Shown here in pieces: positions 50,086 to 58,988 of a stretch of 64,000 nucleotides of DNA. The translations under genes were made by a program, and so were the position numbers. How positions within the stretch are numbered: the first letter of the stretch is position 1; each line of letters begins with the position of its first letter. A model generated the notes under the pieces. That model saw only the letters and a list, made by a program, of their open reading frames with translations, made no database searches and was not told the DNA's origin. The DNA is from an uncultured Lachnospiraceae bacterium (GTDB lineage: Bacteria; Bacillota; Clostridia; Lachnospirales; Lachnospiraceae): NCBI GenBank assembly GCA_900315945.1, contig ONAZ01000013.1, forward strand, positions 1-64,000. Reading direction: 5' to 3'.

Positions 50086-50721
50086 ATGTCAGATAATACA
50101 ATGGATTTAAATGAAGAAAATATAAATGTTAATCTGGGAGAAGACAAGCTCTTAGAACAAATAGATGCTTTCCGTGATAAAGCTCAGCAACTACAGGGAC
50201 TTATTTCTGCAAAAGAGCAGAAGGTTAATGAATTAGAGAATCTCGTTAATGAGAAAGAAGTTAAGATTAATGAACTTCAGAATACATTATCTACTAAGCA
50301 GGCAGAGGCAGATGAACTTGTAGTTGACATGTCTAAGCAGGTTGACAGAATGATTGAGTCTGTTAATGCTACTCTTGCAGACATTGAGAAGAGACTTGAT
50401 GATAAAGTTACTTCTAGCGAAGAGAGTAGTGAAGCTAAGAATCGTGAGATTAGCGAGACACTTGGTAGTGTTAATGATGATCTAGAATCTATTAAGGCTG
50501 ATCTTTCTGAGAAGGTTCATTCAGAAAATGTTAAAGTGTATCGTAATATTCATGATCTAATTCAAGAGAATGATAAGAGCGAAGAGAACAAGAAGGCAAT
50601 CTTAGACAAGATCAAAGGAACAAACGCTGTTGCAGCATGGGCACTTGTATTTGGAATCCTCGATTTTGCTGGAATAGGTACTTTAGTTTTCTTTATGCTT
50701 AAGATGGTAGGGTTAATCTAG
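50086..50721 (+). CDS. Coiled-coil protein with C-terminal membrane anchor
   Basis: The 211-residue protein is almost entirely heptad-patterned from about residue 20 to 175 (VNELENLVNEKEVKINELQNTL and similar), with few prolines. It ends in a hydrophobic segment of about 35 residues (AAWALVFGILDFAGIGTLVFFML). It is thus tail-anchored, with the coiled coil in the cytoplasm. Such proteins can be scaffolds or motor-like spacers; no family can be assigned. GGAGAGG precedes the ATG. The pyrophosphatase gene follows at 36 bases. Confidence 0.75.
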   Translation: MSDNTMDLNEENINVNLGEDKLLEQIDAFRDKAQQLQGLISAKEQKVNELENLVNEKEVKINELQNTLSTKQAEADELVVDMSKQVDRMIESVNATLADIEKRLDDKVTSSEESSEAKNREISETLGSVNDDLESIKADLSEKVHSENVKVYRNIHDLIQENDKSEENKKAILDKIKGTNAVAAWALVFGILDFAGIGTLVFFMLKMVGLI

Positions 50722-50757
50722 AAGGATTAATGTGGAGTATAACTGATTTATAGATAT

Positions 50758-52407
50758 ATGGATAAGAAGAATGATGTATGGGTAATTGGGCATAAGAATC
50801 CTGACACAGATTCAATTTGTGCAGCTATTGCCTATGCTAATTTTAAGAATTTAACTGAAGATGGCAATTTCATTCCTAAGAAGGCTGGGGAAATTAACAA
50901 TGAGACGAAATTTGTATTAGAACATTTCCAAGTTGAAGAACCTGCAACAGTTGAATCTGTAGGTACCCAGATTAAGGATATTGATTTTCGACGCACAGAG
51001 GGAATTGATTCTCATTTATCCCTTAAGAAAGCATGGGAATTAATGCGTGAACTCGATGTTGTAACACTACCTATTGTTGATCATAATGGCAGAGTTGAGG
51101 GAATTATTGTTAATGGTGATATTGCTTACTCATATATGAATGTTATTGACAATAGTATTCTTAGTCAGGCCCGAACCCAATATAAGAATATTATTGAGAC
51201 TCTCAATGCAACACTTCACAATGGTAATGAACACGCATATTTTGTCAAAGGTAAAGTGTGCGTTGCTTCCGGTTCTATAGAGACAATCGAGAATGAAATT
51301 GATGAAGATGATTTGATTATAAGCGGTAACATTAAGCTTAGACAGTTAATTGCCTTAGAACAGAATCCTAGCTGCATGATAGTATGTTGTGCTACAGAGC
51401 TTGATGAGGAAGTAATTGAGAAAGCAAAGCGAATTGACTGTGTACTTCTATCTACAGAATATGACACATTTACAACGGCTCGTCTAATTAATCAAAGTAT
51501 GCCTGTAAAATATTTTATGACAACAGGCAACCTTGTGATGTTCGACGTTGATGATTATATTGACGAAGTGAAAGAAATTATGAGTCGTATTCGTCACAGA
51601 GATTTTCCTGTAGTTGATGAACAGTTTAATTATGTTGGAATGTTCTCTAGACGTCATCTTATGGGTAAGGGCAGGAAGAGTATTATCTTAGTTGATCACA
51701 ACGAGAAGTCGCAGGCCGTTGATGGTATTAACGAAGCTGAGATTCTTGAAATTATAGATCACCACAGAATTGGTTCCCTAGAAACCATATCCCCAATTGT
51801 TTTTAGAAATTATCCACTAGGTTGTACATCGACCATTATATACAAGCTTTACAAGGATAGGGGTATTACAGTGGAACCTAAGATGGCAGGGATTATGTGT
51901 TCTGCAATTCTGTCAGACACTTTGATGTTTCGTTCCCCAACTTGTACAGATTATGACAAACAGATGGCAAAAGAACTTGCAGAAATTGCAGGTATTGATA
52001 TTGAAAGCTTTGCTTTGTCTATGTTCGAAGCAGGCTCAGACTTTGGTGAGAAGTCTATAGAAGATATATTCTATTCTGACTTCAAGACTTTTGTGTCAGG
52101 TGACAATAAATTCGGAGTGGCACAGGTAAGCGCCGTTACAGACAATCAATTAAGCGATGTTAAGTCTAAGATATATCCGGCAATGAAACAATGCGCCATA
52201 GACAAGAATCTCAACATGGTTTTTGTTATGCTAACTAACATACTAGAAGAGCGTTCAGAACTTATTCATGTGGGAAATGTTAATATGGATTTTGTTAAGA
52301 TGTGTTTCCCAGGAAGTGTTATGGATGGTGATTCTCTAGTGTTAGATAAGGTTGTATCACGTAAGAAGCAGCTGATACCTGGACTTATGGAAGCGTTTTT
52401 GATGTAG
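50758..52407 (+). CDS. Manganese-dependent inorganic pyrophosphatase with CBS and DRTGG domains (family II)
   Basis: This 549-residue DHH-DHHA2 enzyme splits pyrophosphate. The N-terminal GHKNPDTDSICAAIAYA carries metal-binding His and Asp residues and ILVDHNEKSQA and IIDHHRIG complete the site. The catalytic half is interrupted by an insert at about residues 70-300 with two CBS motifs and a DRTGG-like domain. In clostridial relatives this insert senses adenine nucleotides and diadenosine polyphosphates, so activity is probably allosteric. No good ribosome site precedes the ATG (TTTATAGATAT), but the conserved N-terminus begins at once, so the start is firm. Confidence 0.93.
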   Translation: MDKKNDVWVIGHKNPDTDSICAAIAYANFKNLTEDGNFIPKKAGEINNETKFVLEHFQVEEPATVESVGTQIKDIDFRRTEGIDSHLSLKKAWELMRELDVVTLPIVDHNGRVEGIIVNGDIAYSYMNVIDNSILSQARTQYKNIIETLNATLHNGNEHAYFVKGKVCVASGSIETIENEIDEDDLIISGNIKLRQLIALEQNPSCMIVCCATELDEEVIEKAKRIDCVLLSTEYDTFTTARLINQSMPVKYFMTTGNLVMFDVDDYIDEVKEIMSRIRHRDFPVVDEQFNYVGMFSRRHLMGKGRKSIILVDHNEKSQAVDGINEAEILEIIDHHRIGSLETISPIVFRNYPLGCTSTIIYKLYKDRGITVEPKMAGIMCSAILSDTLMFRSPTCTDYDKQMAKELAEIAGIDIESFALSMFEAGSDFGEKSIEDIFYSDFKTFVSGDNKFGVAQVSAVTDNQLSDVKSKIYPAMKQCAIDKNLNMVFVMLTNILEERSELIHVGNVNMDFVKMCFPGSVMDGDSLVLDKVVSRKKQLIPGLMEAFLM

Positions 52408-52417
52408 TTCTAATTGT

Positions 52418-52565
52418 GTTAAGTCCTATCCTTAATTATAAGTATTACTGATAATCTTCGCTAATAATCTAATAATGATTAAGGATGTGACTTAACTTCA
52501 ATAGAATATCATAGTTAAGCTAATAAGCCCGATTATATGTAATACTTATGATTAAGGATAAGAAT
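52418..52565. repeat. Three-part inverted repeat with alternative pairings upstream of malic enzyme
   Basis: Segment A (52418-52456, GTTAAGTCCTATCCTTAATTA and GTATTAC) can pair with segment B (52472-52496, GATTAAGGATGTGACTTAAC) or with segment C (52531-52565, GTAATACTTATGATTAAGGATAAG). The two pairings exclude each other. It fills most of the 200-base gap after the pyrophosphatase. The repeat may be a terminator/antiterminator leader or a degenerate palindromic element. Confidence 0.6.
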
Positions 52566-52607
52566 TGACATAATAAATAATAAAAAGATTATAAGGAGAT
52601 AGTAAGA

Positions 52608-53759
52608 ATGAATCCAACAGATGAGAAAGCAGTTTTTTTGCATAAACAATGGAAAGGAAAGATTGATACAACAAGTAAGGCGCCTGTAAAGACAAGAGAA
52701 GATCTTGCTCTTGCATATACACCGGGTGTTGCAGCACCTTGTAGAATCATTCATGAGAACAAAGAAGAGGTATATACATATACCCTTAAGCAGAATACTG
52801 TTGCTGTAGTATCTGATGGAAGTGCTGTTCTTGGTCTTGGCAATATAGGACCTGAGGCTGCGATGCCTGTTATGGAAGGTAAATGTGTTCTTTTCAAGGA
52901 GTTTGGCGGTGTTAACGCATTTCCAATATGCTTAGATACTCAGGATACAGAAGAGATTATCGCTGCGGTAAAGGCAATTGCACCAACATTTGGTGGAATC
53001 AACTTAGAGGATATATCAGCTCCAAGATGTTTCGAGATAGAGACAAGACTCAAGGAAGAACTTGATATTCCTGTATTTCATGATGATCAACATGGAACAG
53101 CAATCGTTGTTCTTTCAGGCCTTATTAATGCCCTTAAGCTTACAGGAAAAGTTAAAGAAGAATGTAAGATTGTAATAAGTGGTGCTGGTTCTGCTGGTGT
53201 TGCAATTACTAATCTACTTCTTAAATATGGATTTAAGGATATTATCCTTTGCAATAGTAAAGGTGTTGTGTGTAAGGAGTCTCCTCGACTTAACTGGATG
53301 CAAGAGAAGATGCTAGATGTTACTAACCCAAGACATATTACTGGAAGTCTTGCAGATGCAATGGTTGGAGCAGATATCTTCATTGGTGTATCGGCACCGG
53401 GTATTGTTACAGAAGAAATGGTTAAGTCAATGAATGACGAACCAATTATATTTGCCCTTGCTAATCCTGTTCCTGAGATTATGCCAGATCTTGCCAAGAA
53501 GGCTGGAGCAAGAGTCGTTGCTACAGGAAGAAGTGATTTCCCTAATCAGGTAAATAACGTTGTAGCATTTCCTGGAATATTCAAGGGAGCGCTTGAGGGA
53601 AGAGCTGGACAGATTACAGAAGAGATGAAGCTTGCAGCAGCACTTGCACTTGCTTCCCTTGTATCAGATGACCAGTTATCAGAGGATTTCATCATGCCTG
53701 AGGCATTTGATCCAAGAGCTTCTCAGGTTGTAGCAAATGAAGTGAAGAAGTTGATATAA
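52608..53759 (+). CDS. NAD-type malic enzyme (malate dehydrogenase, oxaloacetate-decarboxylating)
   Basis: This 383-residue short-form malic enzyme makes pyruvate, CO2 and NAD(P)H from malate. [13 protein letters not shown] is the N-terminal signature. [17 protein letters not shown] follows, and the metal/substrate site [11 protein letters not shown] is conserved. The Rossmann motif [12 protein letters not shown] lies in the second half. Length fits the bacterial minimal form rather than the MaeB phosphotransacetylase fusion. AAGGAG is close to the ATG. The DUF4364 gene starts one base after the stop. Confidence 0.95.
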   Translation: MNPTDEKAVFLHKQWKGKIDTTSKAPVKTREDLALAYTPGVAAPCRIIHENKEEVYTYTLKQNTVAVVSDGSAVLGLGNIGPEAAMPVMEGKCVLFKEFGGVNAFPICLDTQDTEEIIAAVKAIAPTFGGINLEDISAPRCFEIETRLKEELDIPVFHDDQHGTAIVVLSGLINALKLTGKVKEECKIVISGAGSAGVAITNLLLKYGFKDIILCNSKGVVCKESPRLNWMQEKMLDVTNPRHITGSLADAMVGADIFIGVSAPGIVTEEMVKSMNDEPIIFALANPVPEIMPDLAKKAGARVVATGRSDFPNQVNNVVAFPGIFKGALEGRAGQITEEMKLAAALALASLVSDDQLSEDFIMPEAFDPRASQVVANEVKKLI

Positions 53760-53760
53760 A

Positions 53761-54282
53761 ATGGCTGATATTAATCTAACGTATAAGATAATAATACTTG
53801 AAATTCTTAATAAGGCAGACACTAAACTCAGTAACAGAGTTATAGTAGATTTCTTCTTAGAGTTCGAATATACAGATTATTTTAGTGCTGAGATGGCAAT
53901 AAATGAGCTTGTTGATTCTGGTATGATTGATGTTGTAGAGACTCATGGAAGTACTAATTACAGCATTAATGAAGAAGGAAAGAAGACGCTAGATTTATTT
54001 CAAGATAGAATTAATTCTGAAATTAATGAAGATATTAAATCTTATTTTAATAAAAACAAACTAGAGATCAGAGAGGAGCAGGAAGTTACTTCTGATTATT
54101 CTGTTCTTTCTTCTGGCGGATATATGGTTAATTGCAGAATACGTGATATTGATAAAGCTCGTACTATATATGAAGTGAATTGTGTAGTTCCCACAAAAGA
54201 GCAGGCAGAAGCTATATGCAATAACTGGCAGGCAAAATATGAAGAAATGTATTTTCAATTTTTAGAAGGGCTAACAGTTTAA
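53761..54282 (+). CDS. DUF4364 family protein (winged-helix-like)
   Basis: The 173-residue protein begins with an alpha-helical, winged-helix-like segment (YKIIILEILNKADTKLSNRVIVDFFLEFEYTDYFSAEMAINELVDSGMI). A small alpha/beta domain follows. The family occurs in Clostridia and its function is unknown. A transcriptional role is suggested by the N-terminal fold. Its stop TAA overlaps the ATG of the sugar dehydratase (TAATG), so both are translated together. Confidence 0.85.
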   Translation: MADINLTYKIIILEILNKADTKLSNRVIVDFFLEFEYTDYFSAEMAINELVDSGMIDVVETHGSTNYSINEEGKKTLDLFQDRINSEINEDIKSYFNKNKLEIREEQEVTSDYSVLSSGGYMVNCRIRDIDKARTIYEVNCVVPTKEQAEAICNNWQAKYEEMYFQFLEGLTV

Positions 54283-56171
54283 TGAGTAATAAAGAGATGA
54301 AGAGTAAAAGTAGATTTCATATTGATATGGAGAGAATAGGAAGAACGCTATTTATTGTAATGCTTGATATTGCCGCAATTGTTCTATCTTATTGCTTTGC
54401 TCTGTGGCTAAGATTTGATTTTTCTTATAATGAGATTCCTTCTGTTTATAGAGTAAATGTGTTGTATTTTCTTCCATTTATAGTTGTATTATCCTTAATA
54501 GTTTATAGTATTGGAAAACTATATAGGAGTGTGTGGAGATTTGCAGGAACAACAGAGGTTGTAAGAGCAACTATCGCTTATGTTGTAATTGCTCCATTAA
54601 TGGCATTAGGATATCAGGTTCTGAATTATAATATACCAAGAAGTGTATTGATCCTTGGCTTTATTCTATCCTATGGATGTTGCGTTGGAATAAGGTTATC
54701 TTACAGGCTAATTAGGTTATTATTTAGAAATCTTAAGCTCAATAATATGGCAAATAGAGGTAATTGTGAGAATATCATGATTATTGGTGGCGGTTCTGCT
54801 GGTAGACAATTAGTTCATGAGTATAAGATTTCTACACATATTAATGGTGTTGTAAAGTGTATTATTGATGATAATCCTCAGAAGATTCGAAAGAACTTGG
54901 AGGGAGTGCCTATTGTTGGCGGAAGAGATACAATCTTAGATAACACTAATAAATATAATATTGATAAGATAATTCTTGCAATTCCTGCAGCAGATTCTAT
55001 TGATAAGAAGAATATCCTTGATATCTGTAAGGAAACTGGTTGTAAGATTCAGATTACTCCTGGTATCTATGAAATTATTAATGGTGATGTTAATATCAGT
55101 CAACTTCGTGATGTTGAGATTAATGACTTGCTAGGTAGGGAAGAAGTTAAGGTTGATAATTCACAGATTAAAGCAAGTATAGAAGGAAAAGTAGTTCTTG
55201 TAACAGGTGGCGGTGGTTCTATTGGTTCTGAGCTTTGTCGTCAGATTGCAAGTGCTAATCCTAAGCAGCTGATTATATTTGACATTTACGAAAATAATGC
55301 ATATGCAATTGAGCAGGAACTTATTAAGGATTATCCAGAACTTAATCTTGTAACACTTATAGGTTCTGTTAGAAATACTAATCGAGTAAATTACATCCTT
55401 AAGAAGTATAAACCTTATGGTATCTTCCATGCTGCGGCACATAAGCATGTACCTCTTATGGAGACAAGCCCTAATGAAGCAGTTAAGAATAATGTCCTAG
55501 GAACTCTCAAGATGGCTACTGCAGCAGGCGAGAATGGTGTTAAGCGATTCGTACTTATATCTACAGATAAAGCTGTTAATCCTACTAATGTTATGGGTGC
55601 AACCAAGAGAATCTGTGAGATGATAGTCCAGATGATGAACCGAAAGTACGATACGGAATATGTTGCTGTTAGATTTGGAAATGTTCTTGGTAGTAATGGT
55701 AGTGTTATTCCATTATTCAAGAAGCAAATTGCAGCAGGAGGACCTGTTACAGTAACAGATAAGAATATCATAAGGTATTTTATGACAATTCCAGAAGCTG
55801 TATCGCTTGTCCTTCAGGCAGCTTATTATGCCAAGGGTGGAGAAATATTTGTCCTTGATATGGGAGATCCTGTTAGAATAGATGATATGGCTCGTAACCT
55901 TATTAAATTATCTGGCTTCGAACCGGATGTGGATATTGAGATTCAGTACACTGGACTTCGTCCAGGAGAGAAATTGTACGAAGAACTTCTAATGGATGAA
56001 GAGGGTATGCAGGATACTGAGAATAAGCTTATTCATATTGGTAAACCAATTGAAATGGACGACGAAAAGTTCTGCGAGCAGTTAGAGAGACTTCGCGTAT
56101 GGGCTACTGATGAAAAAGATGACATCCGCCCACTCATCAAGGAAGTTGTTGTTACTTATACGGGAGTTTAG
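54282..56171 (+). CDS. Membrane-bound UDP-sugar 4,6-dehydratase (PglF/WbpM/CapD type)
   Basis: The 629-residue protein has four N-terminal transmembrane helices (residues 18-150) and a CoA-binding-like Rossmann segment (MIIGGGSAGRQLVHEY). An extended SDR domain follows, with VTGGGGSIGSELCRQ and STDKAVNPTNVMGATKR. In the catalytic motif Met replaces Tyr (M-x3-K), as in PglF/WbpM retaining dehydratases. It should convert UDP-GlcNAc to UDP-4-keto-6-deoxy-GlcNAc at the membrane, the first step to diacetylbacillosamine. The aminotransferase, acetyltransferase and phosphosugar transferase follow at 56427-58976. A terminator separates it from them. Confidence 0.93.
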   Translation: MSNKEMKSKSRFHIDMERIGRTLFIVMLDIAAIVLSYCFALWLRFDFSYNEIPSVYRVNVLYFLPFIVVLSLIVYSIGKLYRSVWRFAGTTEVVRATIAYVVIAPLMALGYQVLNYNIPRSVLILGFILSYGCCVGIRLSYRLIRLLFRNLKLNNMANRGNCENIMIIGGGSAGRQLVHEYKISTHINGVVKCIIDDNPQKIRKNLEGVPIVGGRDTILDNTNKYNIDKIILAIPAADSIDKKNILDICKETGCKIQITPGIYEIINGDVNISQLRDVEINDLLGREEVKVDNSQIKASIEGKVVLVTGGGGSIGSELCRQIASANPKQLIIFDIYENNAYAIEQELIKDYPELNLVTLIGSVRNTNRVNYILKKYKPYGIFHAAAHKHVPLMETSPNEAVKNNVLGTLKMATAAGENGVKRFVLISTDKAVNPTNVMGATKRICEMIVQMMNRKYDTEYVAVRFGNVLGSNGSVIPLFKKQIAAGGPVTVTDKNIIRYFMTIPEAVSLVLQAAYYAKGGEIFVLDMGDPVRIDDMARNLIKLSGFEPDVDIEIQYTGLRPGEKLYEELLMDEEGMQDTENKLIHIGKPIEMDDEKFCEQLERLRVWATDEKDDIRPLIKEVVVTYTGV

Positions 56172-56177
56172 GAATTA

Positions 56178-56200
56178 GACCGCTAAGGCGGTCTTTTTTT
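56178..56200 (+). terminator. Intrinsic terminator after the dehydratase
   Basis: GACCGC (56178-56183) and GCGGTC (56188-56193) form a 6-bp stem with loop TAAG, followed by seven T residues. Confidence 0.88.
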
Positions 56201-56253
56201 GTTGGAAAAGTATATTCTAAATCTTGTGCGATATATACAAAATGGTATGGATG

Positions 56254-56273
56254 AGGAGGTGTAGTTTATGTAG
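56254..56273 (+). promoter_or_regulatory. Candidate start-stop element (ribosome site followed by ATG-TAG)
   Basis: A perfect AGGAGGT (56254-56260) at a 7-base spacing precedes ATG immediately followed by TAG (56268-56273). This would bind ribosomes but make only fMet. It lies in the 255-base gap ahead of the aminotransferase gene; the rest of the gap shows no gene. It could be chance. Confidence 0.3.
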
Positions 56274-56426
56274 ACATTTTGTACTTGTTGTGCTATTATA
56301 TCATTTGTGCGTATGCATATTTATAACTAGATATTTTTAGAATACATAAATTTTGTATCGTGACATGAAACTATAGTGGACTTTATATGGCTATAGGCTT
56401 TTTTTATAAGGTGGTAAAGTACATAA

Positions 56427-57710
56427 ATGGCATATGATTTTTTAAATGAAATTGAACCTTTTGAAAACAAAATATGGCTCGCTTCTCCGACAATGCATGG
56501 AGAAGAGATAAGATATGTACAAGAAGCCTATGATACCAATTGGATGACTACAATTGGAAAAAATATAGACGAGATAGAAAGAATCGTTTGTGAGAAGGCT
56601 GGCTGTAATGAAGCAGTTGCACTTTCTTCTGGAACTGCTGCACTTCATATGGCTATGAAACTTGCGGGACAAGAGTTATACGGTCAACCGCGTGTTGGTC
56701 ATGGTGCATTAGAAGGAAAGAAAGTATTTACAAGTGATATGACATTTGACGCAACAGTTAATCCTATATGTTATGAATGTGGCGAACCTGTATTCATTGA
56801 TACAGAGTATGACACATGGAACATGGATCCTATTGCGCTTGATAAAGCATTTGAGATATATCCAGACGTTAGGCTTGTAGTAGTAGCACATCTATATGGT
56901 ACTCCTTGTAAAATGGATGAAATTAAGGCTGTGTGCGATAAGCATAATGCAATCATTATAGAAGATGCCGCTGAGTCATTTGGGGCAACCTACAAAGGGA
57001 TGCAAACAGGCTCATGGGGCAAATACAATTGTATTAGCTTCAATGGTAATAAGATTATAACCGGTTCATCAGGTGGGATGCTTCTTACAGATAATGAAGA
57101 TGCTGCGAAAAAAGTTAGAAAGTGGTCAACACAAGCAAGAGAATCAGCGCCTTGGTATCAACATGAGGAGCTTGGATATAACTACAGAATGTCCAATGTG
57201 ATTGCCGGTGTGGTAAGAGGTCAACTTCCGCATCTTTCCGAACATATTGCTAAGAAGAAAGCAATATATGAGAGATACAGAGAGGCGTTCGAAGATTTGC
57301 CGGTTAAGATGAATCCGTTTGAAAATGATACTGAGCCAAACTTCTGGCTTAGTTGCCTAATAATAGATAAAGAAGCCATGTGTAAGCAGGTTCGTTCGGA
57401 GAATGAAGTGCTTTACACTCCCGAAGAGGGTAAGAGCTGTCCGACTGAGATTATGGATGCAACCGCATCAATTAATTCAGAAGGCAGACCAATCTGGAAG
57501 CCAATGCATATGCAACCAATATATAGAAACAATCCTTTCGTTACAAGAATAGGAAATGGCAGAGCCATGACCAATGCATATATAGACGGAGAGGCTGTTG
57601 ATGTGGGAATGGACATCTTTCAGAGAGGCTTGTGCCTTCCTAGTGATATTAAGATGACTGCTAGTGAGCAGGATAGAATTATAGAAGTTGTGAGGGGATG
57701 TTTTGAGTAG
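56427..57710 (+). CDS. DegT/DnrJ/EryC1/StrS sugar aminotransferase (PglE-like)
   Basis: This 427-residue PLP enzyme transfers an amino group to a 4-keto sugar nucleotide. SSGTAALHMAMKLAG binds the cofactor phosphate. IIEDAAESFGATYKG supplies the PLP-ring Asp and is the family signature. The Schiff-base Lys is in SFNGNKIITGSSGG. With the neighbouring PglF-, PglD- and PglC-like genes, the likely product is UDP-4-amino-4,6-dideoxy-GlcNAc. The last 8 bases overlap the sugar transferase start. The ribosome site (AAGGTGG) is modest. Confidence 0.92.
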   Translation: MAYDFLNEIEPFENKIWLASPTMHGEEIRYVQEAYDTNWMTTIGKNIDEIERIVCEKAGCNEAVALSSGTAALHMAMKLAGQELYGQPRVGHGALEGKKVFTSDMTFDATVNPICYECGEPVFIDTEYDTWNMDPIALDKAFEIYPDVRLVVVAHLYGTPCKMDEIKAVCDKHNAIIIEDAAESFGATYKGMQTGSWGKYNCISFNGNKIITGSSGGMLLTDNEDAAKKVRKWSTQARESAPWYQHEELGYNYRMSNVIAGVVRGQLPHLSEHIAKKKAIYERYREAFEDLPVKMNPFENDTEPNFWLSCLIIDKEAMCKQVRSENEVLYTPEEGKSCPTEIMDATASINSEGRPIWKPMHMQPIYRNNPFVTRIGNGRAMTNAYIDGEAVDVGMDIFQRGLCLPSDIKMTASEQDRIIEVVRGCFE

Positions 57711-58353
57711 ATATACTAATAAACATAAACCTTGCGGTTTATATGAGAAATACTTTAAGAGGGCGTTTGATGTTACTCTGTCAACAGGAGCTTTGATAGT
57801 GCTTAGTCCAGTTATGGGAATAACGGCTCTGCTTGTGAGGAATAAACTTGGAAGCCCGGTTATATATACACAAGAACGTCCCGGACTTAATGAAAAAATC
57901 TTCAGGTTATATAAGTTTAGGACGATGACGAATGAGACTGACAGTAATGGAGAGTTGCTTCCTGATGAAGATAGGCTAACAGACTTTGGCAAGATGTTAA
58001 GAAGTACAAGTTTAGACGAGTTGCCGGAGCTTATAAATATCATCAAGGGTGATATGAGTATTGTGGGACCAAGGCCATTACTTGTTAAATATCTTGATAT
58101 GTACACAGAAGAGCAACATCACAGACATGATGTAAGACCGGGTCTTACAGGCTTTGCACAAGTTTGTGGTAGAAATAAAATCTCTTGGGACAAAAAATTC
58201 AAATTGGACATTCTATATACGAATAATGTTTCGTTTATTAATGATTTAACAACAATTATAGAGACATTTAAGACAATAGTAAAAAGAGAAGGGATTAGTT
58301 CAGATACATCCGCAACAATGGAGGAATACAAGGGTACTACTGAAGGAGTATAG
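57703..58353 (+). CDS. Undecaprenyl-phosphate phosphosugar transferase (PglC-like)
   Basis: The 216-residue monotopic membrane enzyme starts glycan assembly by moving a phosphosugar to undecaprenyl phosphate. It has an N-terminal re-entrant hydrophobic helix (TLSTGALIVLSPVMGITALLV), YKFRTM, the catalytic Asp-Glu in SLDELPEL, and IVGPRPLLVKYL with RPGLTG. Size matches PglC of the small transferase class rather than WbaP. The context suggests N,N'-diacetylbacillosamine-1-phosphate as donor. It overlaps the aminotransferase by 8 bases. Confidence 0.93.
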   Translation: MSRYTNKHKPCGLYEKYFKRAFDVTLSTGALIVLSPVMGITALLVRNKLGSPVIYTQERPGLNEKIFRLYKFRTMTNETDSNGELLPDEDRLTDFGKMLRSTSLDELPELINIIKGDMSIVGPRPLLVKYLDMYTEEQHHRHDVRPGLTGFAQVCGRNKISWDKKFKLDILYTNNVSFINDLTTIIETFKTIVKREGISSDTSATMEEYKGTTEGV

Positions 58354-58358
58354 ACTAT

Positions 58359-58976
58359 ATGAATAACCCGGATAATAGAAAGCTTATAATAATCGGAGCC
58401 AGTGGGCATGGGAAAGTTGTTGAAGATATTGCAAAACTAAATGGTTATAAAGATATTGTCTTTCTGGATGATGATTTAGAAATAAAATGTTGTGCAGGTC
58501 GCCCGGTAACAGGCGATTCATCTATGATTAAGCGGCAGGACGGTGAAGTGTTTGTTGCAATCGGTAATACTGAGATTCGCAGAAAGATTATGGAAGATAA
58601 TCCGGATAAAACATTTCCGGTATTGATACATCCTGATGCCATTGTCGCTGATGATGTAGTAATTGGTGAAGGTACTGTGGTTATGGCGGGTGCAATCATT
58701 AATCCATGCGTAAAGATTGGGAAGGGATGCATTATTAATACGTCTAGTTCAGTAGATCATGATTGTGTTATAGGTGATTATGTGCACATTGCTGTTGGAG
58801 CGCACATATGTGGAACAGTTGATGTGGGTGATTCTTGCTGGATAGGTGCCGGGGCTACAGTTTCCAATAATATTGAGATTTGTCCTGATGCAATAATTGG
58901 TGCAGGGGCAACAGTTGTAAAAGATATTAAGAAAAGTGGAACATATGTAGGTGTTCCGGCAATGATGATAGATTGA
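58359..58976 (+). CDS. Sugar 4-amino acetyltransferase, NeuD/PglD-like
   Basis: The 205-residue protein has an N-terminal Rossmann-like half (IIIGASGHGKVVEDIAKLNGY) and a left-handed beta-helix of hexapeptide repeats. The SSVDHDCVIGDYVHIAVGA motif carries the proposed catalytic His. Acetyl-CoA should acetylate the 4-amino group made by the neighbouring aminotransferase, giving UDP-N,N'-diacetylbacillosamine. It starts 5 bases after the sugar transferase stop. Proline CCG codons are frequent here, unlike the core genes upstream of the glycan locus. Confidence 0.92.
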   Translation: MNNPDNRKLIIIGASGHGKVVEDIAKLNGYKDIVFLDDDLEIKCCAGRPVTGDSSMIKRQDGEVFVAIGNTEIRRKIMEDNPDKTFPVLIHPDAIVADDVVIGEGTVVMAGAIINPCVKIGKGCIINTSSSVDHDCVIGDYVHIAVGAHICGTVDVGDSCWIGAGATVSNNIEICPDAIIGAGATVVKDIKKSGTYVGVPAMMID

Positions 58977-58988
58977 AGGAAAAATAAC

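Noticed and set aside
52565..52594. TTGACA and a TTATAA-like -10 just ahead of malic enzyme
   Set aside because: The -10 would overlap the ribosome site and the transcript would start after it, so it cannot serve this gene unless leaderless.
56243..56341. A 32-codon frame (Met-Val-Trp start) in the gap before the aminotransferase
   Set aside because: Its own start lacks a ribosome site; the AGGAGGT lies inside it and out of register.
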